Positions 33,771 to 42,531 of a DNA stretch of 64,000 nucleotides are shown here, piece after piece. Every line of letters begins with the position of its first letter. Positions within the stretch are counted from its first letter, which is position 1. Source of the stretch: Brevibacterium sanguinis (GTDB lineage Bacteria > Actinomycetota > Actinomycetes > Actinomycetales > Brevibacteriaceae); assembly GCF_003315415.1 (NCBI RefSeq), contig NZ_QNSB01000002.1, positions 248,001 to 312,000 on the forward strand, in the 5' to 3' direction. The notes below the pieces were generated by a model, which did not search any database, had not been told where the DNA came from, and worked only from the letters and a program-made list of their open reading frames with translations. Made by a program: the position numbers and the translations under genes.

Positions 33771-33838
33771 ATCCCTGCCGTTCTACGCTGCCCTGATCCC
33801 CGCCCGGGATCGTCGAGAGAATTCGTTCGTGCCGTCTA

Positions 33839-33867
33839 TTGACAGCATAGCCGCCGAGGCCGACGAT
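33839..33867 (+). promoter_or_regulatory. Promoter of the flavin oxidoreductase/epimerase operon
   Basis: TTGACA (33839-33844), a 17-bp spacer and GACGAT (33862-33867). The start point would fall just before the palindrome at 33882. Confidence 0.6.
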
Positions 33868-33877
33868 GGTGAGAGAT

Positions 33878-33900
33878 AGTCGGTAATCGATTACCCGACT
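33878..33900. promoter_or_regulatory. Palindromic operator GGTAATCGATTACC
   Basis: A perfect 14-bp core dyad (33882-33895), flanked by AGTC and GACT half-arms, lies immediately downstream of the predicted start point. That is a classic roadblock position for a repressor such as the divergent GntR protein. Confidence 0.65.
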
Positions 33901-33937
33901 GTGAGACGAGAAACCGCATGCGATGAAGGATGAGGCC

Positions 33938-36148
33938 ATGATCAACGATGCTCTGCTGCGCCCCGGACAGCTGGGTCCGGTGCTGCTCAAGAACCGAATC
34001 GTCTCGACGGCCCACGAGCCGGCCTACACCGAGGACGCGATGCCCAAGGAGCGCTATCGGCTCTACCACAAGGAGAAGGTGCGCGGCGGTGTCGGGCTGA
34101 CGATGATCGGCGGTTCGGCCTGCGTCTCGGCCGATTCGCCCGCGGCCTTCGGCAACATCGACCTCAGTCGGGACGAGGTGGTCCCCTGGCTGTCCGCCAT
34201 CGCCGAGGACGCCCATGCCGAGAACGCCGCCATCATGATCCAGATCACCCACCTGGGCATGCGGTCGTCGAACTTCGCCGGGGACTGGCTGCCGCTGGTC
34301 TCCTCGAGTCGGAACCGTGAGGCCACTCATCGCTCTTTCACCAAGGCGATGGAGGAGTTCGATTTCGAACGGATCACGGGCGACTTCGCCGCCGCGGCCC
34401 AGCGGGTGGTCGCCGCCGGGTTCGACGGGCTCGAGATCTTCCACACCGGCCACATCTTCGACTCGTTCTTCGAACCCTGGCTCAACCACCGCACGGACGA
34501 GTACAACGGCGCTCTCCTGGAGCGGGCGAAGTTCTTCCTCGACGTCATCGACGCCGTCAGGGCCGCCGTCCCCAAGGACTTCGCCGTCGGGACCCGGATG
34601 GGCGTCGACGATCGCCGAGAGGGAGGCATCACCGAGGCGGACGCGATCGAACTGCTCGGCCACTACACGGATCACGGCATCGACTTCCTCAACCTCAACG
34701 TCGGCACGATCGACAACGACCGGCGCCTCGCCGAGGCGATCCCCGGCATGGGAACCCCCTCGGCGCCCTGGCTGGAGACCTGCCGCCGGATCCGTGCGGC
34801 CATCGACATCCCGGTGATGCACGCCGCGCGCATCGCCGACGCCCCCACCGCTCGCTACGCCGTCGAGGACGGCTGCGTCGACTTCGTCGGGATGACGCGT
34901 GCGCAGCTCGCCGACCCCTACCTCGTCCGCAAGATCGAGCAGAAGCGTGAGGACGACATCCGGCCCTGCGTCGGGGCGAACCTGTGCCTCGACTCGATCT
35001 ACACCTCGGGCTCGGCCACCTGCATCCACAACCCGGCGACGGGTCGCGAGCAGACCCTGCCGCAGGAGATCGGCCCCGACTCCTCCGATCGCGCCAAGCA
35101 CGTCGTCATCGTCGGCGCCGGCCCGGCCGGGCTCGAGGCGGCTCGGGTGGCGGCCGTGCGCGGGCACCGGGTCACCGTCTTCGAGGCCGACTGCCAGCCC
35201 GGAGGTCAGGTGCGCATCGCCGCACGGTCCGAGCGGCGCCGGGACCTCATCGGGATCGTCGACTGGCGGCAGCAGCAGTGCGAGAAGCACGGCGTCGAGT
35301 TCCGCTTCGACATGCTCGCCGATGTCGACGACGTCACCGCACTCGACCCCGATGTCGTCATCATCGCCACCGGCGGCACCCCGGACACGGATTACGGTCT
35401 CGACACCCGAGCGACGATCAACGACACATGGGACGTGATGAATGACCAGCTGCGCAAGAAGAAGGAGGTCATCGTCTATGACGACCACGGCTCCTATCCC
35501 GCGCTCGATGCGGTCGAGAGATTGGCCCGGAATGGCCAGTCGGTCACCTATATCAGCCCGGAGCGGACGATCGGCATCGACGTCGGGGCGATGAACTCCC
35601 CCGCCTACCTCCGGATGATCTCCGAATTCGGGGTGCGAGTGATCCTCGGCGAGCGGCTCATCGACGTCGCCCGCGCCGAGGGCAGGCGAGTGCGGGCGAC
35701 CGTGCGCAACGAGTACTCCGACCTCGACACCGAGTTCGAGGCCGACGCCCTCGTCATCGACCACGGCACCATTCCCAACGACGATCTCTACCACGAGCTC
35801 AAGCCGCTGTCCCTCAACCATGGACGCACCGACCTCAAGGCCTGGGTCGACGGACGCCCGCAGCCGATGGTGCTCCGTTCTGCCGTCGGCGCACCCGTGC
35901 CGATCGGCGCCGGAGGCGCGGGGCATCAGGGCGGCAGCGCCGACGGTCGCGAGCGCGCCGCCAGTCGCGACGGAGCGCAGACGTTCGGCTCTCCGGAATT
36001 CGGGTATGACGGATCGGGTGCCCTGGTCCCGGTCGCCGACCCCGAATGGGACTCCGGTTTCCGGCTGTTCCGGATCGGCGATGCCGTCTCCTCCCGCAAC
36101 ATCCACGCAGCCGTGCTCGAGGGACTGCGCATCGGCGTGGGGCTCTGA
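33938..36148 (+). CDS. NADH:flavin oxidoreductase, N-methylproline-demethylase-like
   Basis: The 736-residue two-part enzyme is of the 2,4-dienoyl-CoA reductase/trimethylamine dehydrogenase type: an Old-Yellow-Enzyme barrel (1-345), a cysteine segment RPCVGANLCLDSIY followed by TCIHNP, and a C-terminal dinucleotide domain (HVVIVGAGPAGLEAARVAA; second site near VIVYDDHGSY). The cluster motif has Ala where the family usually has its second Cys, so only three ligands remain, as I recall for stachydrine-pathway StcD-like enzymes. A low-complexity insert (GAGGAGHQGGSADGRE) lies near the C-terminus. The start at 33938 has AAGGA upstream. Its proposed role is demethylation of N-methylproline to proline plus formaldehyde. 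The epimerase gene follows 57 bp later. Confidence 0.85.
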   Translation: MINDALLRPGQLGPVLLKNRIVSTAHEPAYTEDAMPKERYRLYHKEKVRGGVGLTMIGGSACVSADSPAAFGNIDLSRDEVVPWLSAIAEDAHAENAAIMIQITHLGMRSSNFAGDWLPLVSSSRNREATHRSFTKAMEEFDFERITGDFAAAAQRVVAAGFDGLEIFHTGHIFDSFFEPWLNHRTDEYNGALLERAKFFLDVIDAVRAAVPKDFAVGTRMGVDDRREGGITEADAIELLGHYTDHGIDFLNLNVGTIDNDRRLAEAIPGMGTPSAPWLETCRRIRAAIDIPVMHAARIADAPTARYAVEDGCVDFVGMTRAQLADPYLVRKIEQKREDDIRPCVGANLCLDSIYTSGSATCIHNPATGREQTLPQEIGPDSSDRAKHVVIVGAGPAGLEAARVAAVRGHRVTVFEADCQPGGQVRIAARSERRRDLIGIVDWRQQQCEKHGVEFRFDMLADVDDVTALDPDVVIIATGGTPDTDYGLDTRATINDTWDVMNDQLRKKKEVIVYDDHGSYPALDAVERLARNGQSVTYISPERTIGIDVGAMNSPAYLRMISEFGVRVILGERLIDVARAEGRRVRATVRNEYSDLDTEFEADALVIDHGTIPNDDLYHELKPLSLNHGRTDLKAWVDGRPQPMVLRSAVGAPVPIGAGGAGHQGGSADGRERAASRDGAQTFGSPEFGYDGSGALVPVADPEWDSGFRLFRIGDAVSSRNIHAAVLEGLRIGVGL

Positions 36149-36205
36149 GCCCGATCCGGTCGAATGAGTCCAGCACACCCTCCCCGCTCGAAAGGCCCAG
36201 CACAC

Positions 36206-37258
36206 ATGGATCATTCCGCGACAGGCGTGAGCACCGTCGACTATCACACGGCCGGAGAGCCCTTCCGCATCGTGCCCGCGCCTCCGCTCGACATCCCCGG
36301 CGACACGGTCGCCGAGAAGCGGATGACCGCGATCGCCTCGGCCGAGATCGACGGGCTGCGCCGCTTCCTGTGCTGGGAGCCCCGCGGTCATGCCGATATG
36401 TACGGCGGGTTCATCACCGAGCCCGATGACGAGGGTGCGCACTTCGGTGTCCTCTTCTGGCACAAGGACGGCTTCTCCACTGCCTGCGGCCACGGAACCA
36501 TCGCCCTGGGGATCTGGGCCGTGCGCACGGGGATCGTCGCCGTCGACCCCTCCGGGACCACGGACGTCATCATCGACGTCCCCTCGGGTCGCGTCACCGC
36601 CCGTGTCCGCACCGACGCCGACGGACGGGTCACCTCGGCGGACTTCGTCAACGTGCCCTCGACTCTCATCGCCGAGGCTGTGCCCGTCGAGACCTCACTC
36701 GGCTCGGTCACCGTCGACCTGGCATGGGGCGGGGCGATCTACGCCTGCCTCGACGTCGCGACCCTCGGTGGACGACTGTCCGTGACGCCGGAGAACCTGC
36801 CGACCTTCATCGCCCTCGGTCGCGAGGTCAAGGCGGCACTCGCCGAGGACCGTCGGACCGAGCACCCCGGCGACCCGCGGCTGAGCGGGGTCTACGGCAC
36901 GATCGTCCACGAGTCCCTCGATTCGCACGCGGGAGCGGGGGCCGAGGCACTCGGCGATCTCCATCAGCGCAATGTCACGATCTTCGCCGACGGCCAGGTG
37001 GACCGGTCCCCCTGCGGTTCGGGCACCTCGGCGCGAGTCGGTGCGCTGTGGGCCCAGGGGCACCTCTCGGCCGGCCAGACGCTCATCCACGACTCGATCG
37101 TCGGCACGCGGTTCCGCGCGCGGGTCCTCGCCGAGGACCACGCCCTCGGCCGGGCGGCCGTCGTCCCGGTGGTCACGGGAACCGCCCATGAGGTCGCGCG
37201 GTCGACGTTCACCCTTGACCCCGACGACACCCTGGTCCCCGGCTTCGTGCTCCGATGA
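36206..37258 (+). CDS. Proline racemase-family protein, probable 4-hydroxyproline 2-epimerase
   Basis: This 350-residue enzyme begins VDYHTAGEPFRIV, as usual for the family. Both catalytic cysteines are present: Cys94 in TACGHGT and Cys270 in DRSPCGSGTSAR. The Cys/Cys pair separates racemases and epimerases from trans-3-hydroxyproline dehydratases, which carry Ser/Thr at one position. Family members interconvert L- and D-proline or trans-4-hydroxy-L-proline and cis-4-hydroxy-D-proline in the cytoplasm. GAAAGG lies 10 nt upstream of the ATG. It is in an operon with the N-methylproline-demethylase-like flavoprotein, which suggests the demethylated product is proline or 4-hydroxyproline. A strong hairpin ends the operon. 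Confidence 0.88.
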   Translation: MDHSATGVSTVDYHTAGEPFRIVPAPPLDIPGDTVAEKRMTAIASAEIDGLRRFLCWEPRGHADMYGGFITEPDDEGAHFGVLFWHKDGFSTACGHGTIALGIWAVRTGIVAVDPSGTTDVIIDVPSGRVTARVRTDADGRVTSADFVNVPSTLIAEAVPVETSLGSVTVDLAWGGAIYACLDVATLGGRLSVTPENLPTFIALGREVKAALAEDRRTEHPGDPRLSGVYGTIVHESLDSHAGAGAEALGDLHQRNVTIFADGQVDRSPCGSGTSARVGALWAQGHLSAGQTLIHDSIVGTRFRARVLAEDHALGRAAVVPVVTGTAHEVARSTFTLDPDDTLVPGFVLR

Positions 37259-37270
37259 TGGACACTGGAT

Positions 37271-37329
37271 TTCTCGGGGAGGAAAGGGCTGATCTCTGGC
37301 ATCGAGGTCGACCCTTTCCTCCCTGAGAA
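37271..37329. terminator. Long bidirectional terminator hairpin
   Basis: 18-bp arms (17 of 18 paired, TTCTCGGGGAGG type) enclose a 23-nt loop between the convergent epimerase and reductase genes. The stem ends in an A/T-richer base at both sides. Confidence 0.75.
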
Positions 37330-37367
37330 TCGCTCCTCGCCCCAGGAGTCAGCTGGAGGGCCGTCCC

Positions 37368-38786
37368 TCACTCCACGACGAGGTCGCTCTTCGGTGTCGA
37401 GCAGCAGGGCAGGAACTTCCCCGCCGCGATCTCCCTCGGCCGGATGCCGCCGTTGTGCTTCATGTCCACCTCACCGCTGACCAGCACGGACTTGCAGGTG
37501 CCGCAGGCGCCTTCCGCGCAGGAGGAGGGCATCGCCAGACCAGCGCGGAGAGCGGCGTCGAGGACGGTGGTATCGCCGTCGCAGTCGACGCGCACCCCGG
37601 TGTGCGTGAACTCGACGCTGAACCCGACGCCTGCTCCCTTGAGCGCGTCGCCCGCTCCCCGTCGGGTCGCACCGGGCCCGGCCGTGCCGCGCACGTCCCT
37701 CCCCATCCGGCCGGCGGCCTCGGCGGCGGCCAATCGGTCAACCAGTGTCTTCCCGAACCGGAACGACTCCTCGTGCACCCGGTCCGCCGCGACGCCCAGT
37801 CGGTGGAGCATGTCCCGCACCGCATCCATGTAGCCCTCCGGCCCGCAGACGAAGACCTCACGGTCGCGCAGGCCGGGGACCACCTCGGCGAGGACCTCCG
37901 CTGTGATCCTCCCCCTCCTGCCCGCCCACACCTCGGCGGCGGAGTCGCGCGAGCACATCGTCACCACGCGGATGCCCGGCACCTCGGCGAGCTGCTCGAG
38001 CTCGGAGCGGAAGACGATGTCGGCCGGGGTGGCGGCGTTGTGGATGAGGACGATGTCCGGCGGAGACTCCCCGGGGGCGGCGAGCAGGGACCTGACCATC
38101 GACATGATCGGGGTGATGCCCGACCCTCCCGCGACGAAGAGGTGCGCTGACGCCGGGTGGGCGCTCGTGCTGAACAGACCATACGGTCCGTCGACGTGGA
38201 GCCGGCTGCCCACCGCCACATCGTCGTGGAGGTGCGTCGACACCGGCCCGCCGGGCCGCCGTCTGACCGTGATCGTGAAGGTGTTGGTGCCGAAGGGCGC
38301 CGAGGAGATCGAGTAGCAGCGCTCGAGCCCGAGCTCGGGCACCCGCACCGTCACGTACTGGCCCGGCTCGAAGTCGACCGCGTCCATCCACCCCGCCCGC
38401 AGCTCGAAGGACTTCACGTCGCGAGCCACCTGAGTGACGCCGACGACGTCGACCATTCCGGTGAGCTCGTCGACCATTCCGGTGAGCTCGTCGGGCGCCG
38501 GCTCCGCGGAGGCGAGCGCGCCCGGTGATGCCAGGTGCTCCGGCTCCGTGGAATTGCGCGCGCCCGGTGATGCCAGGTGCTCCGGGGCGAGCGCCCCGTG
38601 CATAGCGAGCACTGAGTGCGCTCGGGCCGCCGCCGGCGAAGGCTCTTCCACCCCGGCCGCTGCCGCGGCAAGCTCCTCCGCGGCCGGAGCCCCAGCAGCA
38701 CGCGCCCGTCGGGCGGGAACCCGGAACGTGAACTTCGACTCGGGCTCCTTCACCGAGGTGGGAAGGGTCGAACGACGGTACTCCAT
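37368..38786 (-). CDS. Ferredoxin-reductase partner of the Rieske oxygenase
   Basis: This 472-residue flavoprotein has an FAD domain (RCYSISSAPFG), an NAD domain (VAGGSGITPIMSM; VFVCGPEGYMD) and a C-terminal plant-type [2Fe-2S] ferredoxin with Cys423, Cys428, Cys431 and Cys461 (CX4CX2CX29C). This FAD-NAD-Fe2S order matches GbcB/CntB-like reductases that feed Rieske demethylases. It has an N-terminal extension of about 115 residues, rich in Ala/Pro/Glu, that contains in-frame repeats (two DELTGMV units and two PEHLASPGA units) not seen in typical members. AGGAG precedes the ATG. The gene lies 18 bp downstream of the Rieske gene on the same strand and must share its transcript. Confidence 0.9.
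   Translation of the reverse strand: MEYRRSTLPTSVKEPESKFTFRVPARRARAAGAPAAEELAAAAAGVEEPSPAAARAHSVLAMHGALAPEHLASPGARNSTEPEHLASPGALASAEPAPDELTGMVDELTGMVDVVGVTQVARDVKSFELRAGWMDAVDFEPGQYVTVRVPELGLERCYSISSAPFGTNTFTITVRRRPGGPVSTHLHDDVAVGSRLHVDGPYGLFSTSAHPASAHLFVAGGSGITPIMSMVRSLLAAPGESPPDIVLIHNAATPADIVFRSELEQLAEVPGIRVVTMCSRDSAAEVWAGRRGRITAEVLAEVVPGLRDREVFVCGPEGYMDAVRDMLHRLGVAADRVHEESFRFGKTLVDRLAAAEAAGRMGRDVRGTAGPGATRRGAGDALKGAGVGFSVEFTHTGVRVDCDGDTTVLDAALRAGLAMPSSCAEGACGTCKSVLVSGEVDMKHNGGIRPREIAAGKFLPCCSTPKSDLVVE
38448..38585. repeat. In-frame tandem repeats in the reductase gene
   Basis: Two perfect 21-nt copies (38448-38468 and 38469-38489) encode DELTGMV twice. A separate 28-nt unit recurs with 42-nt spacing (38516-38543 and 38558-38585) and encodes PEHLASPGA twice. 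Confidence 0.85.
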
Positions 38787-38804
38787 GGCGTCTCCTGCTC
38801 CCGA

Positions 38805-40124
38805 TCAGCCCGCACTCGTCCGCGGACGTACCTGCGAGGCGGTCCTCTCGCGGTGGGCTTTCAACCGCTCGATGTACCACGTGCAGAACTCCTCGAGGTG
38901 GTTCTCCGTGGGGGCGTAGGGTCCGGGCTCATAGGCGGGCGAGGACACTCCCAGCTGCCCGCGCTCGCAGAACACGGCATCCTGTTCGTTCGTCCTGATC
39001 CACACCGTGGTGAGATGGTCGAGGTCGTAGTCGACGCCCTCGGCCGCCTCGGCGTCGACGAGCCAGGTGGTGCGCACCAGCGTCCTGTCCGGTCCCAACG
39101 GCACCAGGCTGAAGGTGACGACGTGGTCGCCCATCGCGTGGAACCACATGTTCGGCTGGACGTGGAGGGACGCCCGGCCGAGGACGAAGGTGTCGAGGTC
39201 ACCGAGGAGCTTCGCCGAGGCGGCCGAGCCGTCCATCGTGTACGACTCCCCCTTCCCGTCGAGCGCGGCCCGCTCGATGCGGAACCCGGTGGGCCGCCCG
39301 CTGAGCTCCTCGACCAGCGCGTAGGGCAGGCCGTTGCGGCGACAGTTCTCGTGCAGCGCCTCCTCGGCGTCGAGGTATCGCTGATAGGCGGGCAGCAGCC
39401 GGTTCGGGATCTCATTCGGCCGGTAGCCGTAGGTGGGGAAGAACGTGCAGGTCAGCTCGGGATGGCCGGCTTCGCAGTGATAGCACTCGCGGTTGTTCTC
39501 CATGACGAGCTTCCAGTTCGCGTCCTCGACCAGATCGACCTGGGCCGCGACCTTCGTCCGGTCGATCGCGTGTGGGGCGATGTACGGTCCGACCACGGCG
39601 GCGAAGTCGTCGAAGTCCTCGGGCGCCTCGGCGGCGAGGCAGATGAAGATGAGTCCCGCGACCACGCGCACGTCGACCGGCCGGAGCGTGAAGCACGCCA
39701 TGTCGAAGCCCGGTGCCTGGACTCCCGCGGAGATCAGCTCCCCTGTCGGCGTGTAGGTCCACTGGTGGTAGCTGCAGACGATGTTGCCCACGGATCCGGT
39801 GGCCTCGGTGAGCAGCCGGGTGCCGCGGTGGCGGCAGACATTGTGGTGGGCGCGGATACCGCCGTCGTCGTCGCGGATGACGATGACCGAGTACGTCCCG
39901 ATGTCGATCGTCACGTAGTCGCCGGGTTCGGGCACCTCGGCGGTCGAGGCGACGAAGATCCACGTCGAGGCGAAGATCGCGTCGACGTCGCGCTCGAAGA
40001 ACTCCTGGGAGATGTAGAACGGCGCCTCGAGCGAGTATCCGGGCCGGCGCCGGTCGATGAGCGCGTCCAGGTCGAGTCCCTCGTCGCCGCTCAGGGTCAT
40101 CTGCCGTTGTGGTGCCATGGTCAT
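38805..40124 (-). CDS. Rieske oxygenase, betaine/stachydrine demethylase-like
   Basis: The 439-residue alpha subunit carries the Rieske centre (Cys97-x-His99 in CRHRG and Cys117-x2-His120 in CSYHQWTY) and the mononuclear iron site around ENNRECYHCEAGHPEL (His216, His221). The ECYHC-AGHP context is that of the GbcA/Stc2/CntA group, which hydroxylates a quaternary N-methyl group and releases formaldehyde. The start ATG at 40124 follows GGAG; a second ATG lies at 40118. With its reductase, the flavoprotein demethylase and the epimerase nearby, the best guess is proline betaine (stachydrine) or hydroxyproline betaine; glycine betaine is the main alternative. The gene is divergent from a LysR gene. 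Confidence 0.9.
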   Translation of the reverse strand: MTMAPQRQMTLSGDEGLDLDALIDRRRPGYSLEAPFYISQEFFERDVDAIFASTWIFVASTAEVPEPGDYVTIDIGTYSVIVIRDDDGGIRAHHNVCRHRGTRLLTEATGSVGNIVCSYHQWTYTPTGELISAGVQAPGFDMACFTLRPVDVRVVAGLIFICLAAEAPEDFDDFAAVVGPYIAPHAIDRTKVAAQVDLVEDANWKLVMENNRECYHCEAGHPELTCTFFPTYGYRPNEIPNRLLPAYQRYLDAEEALHENCRRNGLPYALVEELSGRPTGFRIERAALDGKGESYTMDGSAASAKLLGDLDTFVLGRASLHVQPNMWFHAMGDHVVTFSLVPLGPDRTLVRTTWLVDAEAAEGVDYDLDHLTTVWIRTNEQDAVFCERGQLGVSSPAYEPGPYAPTENHLEEFCTWYIERLKAHRERTASQVRPRTSAG

Positions 40125-40215
40125 GGGGTCTCCGCTTCGTCGCGCCGTCAGTCCTCTCCCTTCAGTCTCCGTCCGACGACCCATGAAGAACAGCGAATCC
40201 TTTTCCACTGATTCG

Positions 40216-40230
40216 TGCAAAGATATTGCA
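40216..40230. promoter_or_regulatory. Dyad overlapping the LysR start
   Basis: TGCAA-AGATA-TTGCA is a perfect dyad whose last base is the A of the LysR ATG. It sits in the 105-bp gap to the divergent Rieske gene and is a likely autoregulation site. Confidence 0.5.
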
Positions 40231-41195
40231 TGATCGATCATCGACTCCACGTCCTGCGCGTCGTCGCGGAACTCGGCACCGTCACCGAGGCGGCGCGGCG
40301 GCTCGGGTACACCCCTTCGGCCGTGTCGCACCAGCTCAAGTCGCTGTCCAAGGACCTCGGAATCGCCGTCGTCGAGCCGCAGGGGCGCGGTCTTCGGCTG
40401 ACCGCCGCGGGGTCCCTGCTCCTCGAGAGGACGCAGGAGCTGTTCACCCGGTGGGAGGAGATCCGGGGAGAGATCGCCGAGGCGGGCACCGGTGCGGCGC
40501 CGAACTCGAGGATCCTGCGGCTGTGCGGGTTCTCCACGGCCGCCGCGACCCTCCTGCCGCCGACGGTCGACGCCGTGAGGAGGCGGCACCCGGACAGCAC
40601 CGTGACGATCATCGAGGCCGGTCCCGAGGAGTGCTTCGAGCTGCTGCTGGCCGACCAGGCCGATGTCGCGGTCGTCGTCGCCACCGATCCCCTGCCGCCG
40701 CGCAGCGATGCGCGCTTCGAGCAGGACACGCTGCTCAGCGACCGGCTCGACCTCCTCGTGCCCGACGGTCACCCCCTGGCCTGCCGCGCCTCGGTCTCGC
40801 TCAGCAACGCGGCGGAGGAGAGCTGGATCGTCGACCGGCCCGGAACCCCCTATCACCGCCTCGTCCGCGCAGCGTGCGCCGCGGCCGGTTTCGCCCCCGA
40901 GGTCGCGCACCTGTCCCACGAGTGGGAGACGGGGGCCGCCCTCGTCTCGGCGGGACTGGGCGTCTCACTCATCCCCCGGCTGGCCCGGCTGCCCCACGGC
41001 TATGCGGTGCACCGCGTGCCCCTGCGCGGCGATCCGGTGCCGTCGAGGACGATCCTCACCGGCATCCGCAGCGGGTCGAGCCGCCAGCCCCTCATCGCCG
41101 CCGCCCTGGCCGGTCTGCAGGACATCGCCGCCACGCTGGGGCAGAACGGCGGGGACAGCCGATCGTCCCTCCCTCGGGTTCCGACCGAAGAGTAA
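40230..41195 (+). CDS. LysR-family regulator next to the Rieske operon
   Basis: The 321-residue regulator has helix-turn-helix GTVTEAARRLGYTPSAVSHQLKSLSKDLG and a substrate-binding effector domain ending near residue 290. The ATG at 40230 (starting MIDHRLHVLRVVAE) gives the usual LysR length. It is divergent from the Rieske oxygenase/reductase operon, which it probably activates in response to the betaine or a demethylation product, and it reads toward the dehydrogenase gene 90 bp downstream. The dyad at its own start suggests feedback control. The C-terminal tail after residue 300 is short and polar. Confidence 0.9.
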   Translation: MIDHRLHVLRVVAELGTVTEAARRLGYTPSAVSHQLKSLSKDLGIAVVEPQGRGLRLTAAGSLLLERTQELFTRWEEIRGEIAEAGTGAAPNSRILRLCGFSTAAATLLPPTVDAVRRRHPDSTVTIIEAGPEECFELLLADQADVAVVVATDPLPPRSDARFEQDTLLSDRLDLLVPDGHPLACRASVSLSNAAEESWIVDRPGTPYHRLVRAACAAAGFAPEVAHLSHEWETGAALVSAGLGVSLIPRLARLPHGYAVHRVPLRGDPVPSRTILTGIRSGSSRQPLIAAALAGLQDIAATLGQNGGDSRSSLPRVPTEE

Positions 41196-41285
41196 TATCG
41201 GAATCGGCACGCCCAGCCCCAACACGACTGAGCATGTCGGTCCCAGCGAGGGCCGGAATCACATCGAACGTCGAAAGGAACCGTC

Positions 41286-42362
41286 ATGAAAGCGGTCATG
41301 TACTACGGGCAGAACGACCTTCGCGTCGAAGACATCCCCGAGCCTCCGGCTCCCGCAGCCGGGGAGGTGACGATCAAGGTCGCCTGGGCCGGTATCTGCG
41401 GCAGCGACCTCCACCTCTACCACGACGGCCCCTCCTATCCCACCACCCCGACCGCTGATCGGCCCCAGCCGCGCACCGGTGAAACCCTGCCCGTGGTCCT
41501 CGGCCATGAGTTCGCGGGCACGGTCGCCGAGGTGGGAGACGGAGTCACCGGACTGGGCGTCGGCGACGCGGTCGCCGTCAAGGCCGACGTTCCCTGCGGT
41601 GCCTGCCCCGCCTGCACGGCCGGGCTGACGAACATCTGCCGCAATTCGCGCGGCTTCGGGCTCTCCGGTGGCGGTGGAGGACTGAGTGAATTCGTCACCG
41701 TCCCCGCAGCCAACGCCTTCGCCGTCGGAGACCTCCCACTCGACCAGGCCGCGATGATCGAACCGCTGTCCGTGGCCACGCATGGGGTCCGTCGATCGGG
41801 AGCGACAGCCGGGGACCTCGTCCTCGTCGGCGGCGCCGGCCCCATCGGCGTGCTCGCCTCGGCGGTGCTCACGGCCACCGGCGCGACGGTCATCATCAGC
41901 GAACCCAATGCCGCGCGTCGCGCGTCCGCGCTCGACGCCGGAGTCGCCGCCCATGTCGTTGATCCGATGAACGAGGATCTGCAGGCGATCGTCGCCGAGG
42001 TCACCTCCGGCAACGGCGTCGACGTCGCCTTCGACTGCGCCGGAGTCATCCCGGTCACCCACGATCTCATCAAGGCGATCCGTCCCGGCGGTCACCTGCA
42101 GGTGATCGCAATTCCCAGCCGGCCGCTCGACCTCGACGTGCAGACCGAGATGCACCTGACCGAGATCACGTACTCGGGGATGTTCGGGTACCTCGACGAG
42201 GACTATCGGGAGGCCATCGCCATGGCGCGTAGCGCCGACCTCGACCTCGGCCAATTCATCTCGAAGCGGATCAGCCCCGAGCACATCGTCGACGAGGGCT
42301 TCGCCGTGCTCCTCGACAAGGGCAACACGGCGGTGAAGATCCTCGTCGACCCCACCGCCTGA
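41286..42362 (+). CDS. Zinc-dependent medium-chain alcohol dehydrogenase (butanediol-DH-like)
   Basis: This 358-residue MDR enzyme has catalytic-zinc ligands in AGICGSDLHLY and LGHEFAGTV, structural-zinc cysteines in VPCGACPACTAGLTNICR, and the NAD(P) motif VLVGGAGPIGVLA. A loop of about 15 residues (SYPTTPTADRPQPRTGE) before GHEF is characteristic of the 2,3-butanediol/threonine dehydrogenase branch. AAAGGA precedes the ATG. Encoded after the LysR gene and before an ornithine-cyclodeaminase-family gene, it may act on an alcohol or hydroxyacid produced in the pathway; a role in formaldehyde removal is possible, but no sequence feature shows it. A terminator hairpin follows. Confidence 0.88.
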   Translation: MKAVMYYGQNDLRVEDIPEPPAPAAGEVTIKVAWAGICGSDLHLYHDGPSYPTTPTADRPQPRTGETLPVVLGHEFAGTVAEVGDGVTGLGVGDAVAVKADVPCGACPACTAGLTNICRNSRGFGLSGGGGGLSEFVTVPAANAFAVGDLPLDQAAMIEPLSVATHGVRRSGATAGDLVLVGGAGPIGVLASAVLTATGATVIISEPNAARRASALDAGVAAHVVDPMNEDLQAIVAEVTSGNGVDVAFDCAGVIPVTHDLIKAIRPGGHLQVIAIPSRPLDLDVQTEMHLTEITYSGMFGYLDEDYREAIAMARSADLDLGQFISKRISPEHIVDEGFAVLLDKGNTAVKILVDPTA

Positions 42363-42368
42363 GGAGCC

Positions 42369-42396
42369 GGTTGGGGGCCCGTCCGGACCCCCAACC
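42369..42396. terminator. Intrinsic-type terminator after the dehydrogenase gene
   Basis: A perfect 9-bp stem (GGTTGGGGG paired with CCCCCAACC) with a 10-nt loop starts 6 bp after the stop codon. Confidence 0.65.
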
Positions 42397-42531
42397 CTGC
42401 TCGCGTCCAGACCCACGGGCGGACATCATGGTCAGTCGCCCGCCGATCGCCTATCGTCAGTTCAAGGCCAGAGCGCGGCGCCAGTCCGCAGCACAGAATC
42501 GGCCGAGCCCAGCGACGAAGGAAGTGCCCCG

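Noticed and set aside
33836-36493. A long minus-strand open frame opposite the flavoprotein gene
   Set aside because: Composition is Val/Asp/Gly/Arg-rich noise, there is no ribosome site, and the plus strand holds a well-supported enzyme.
37271-37329. Long inverted repeat as a possible MITE or insertion-sequence end
   Set aside because: It lies between the ends of convergent genes, has no flanking target duplication, and fits a bidirectional terminator.
38448-38585. Possible CRISPR-like repeats
   Set aside because: The units are in frame within a coding sequence, have no unique spacers, and no cas genes are near.
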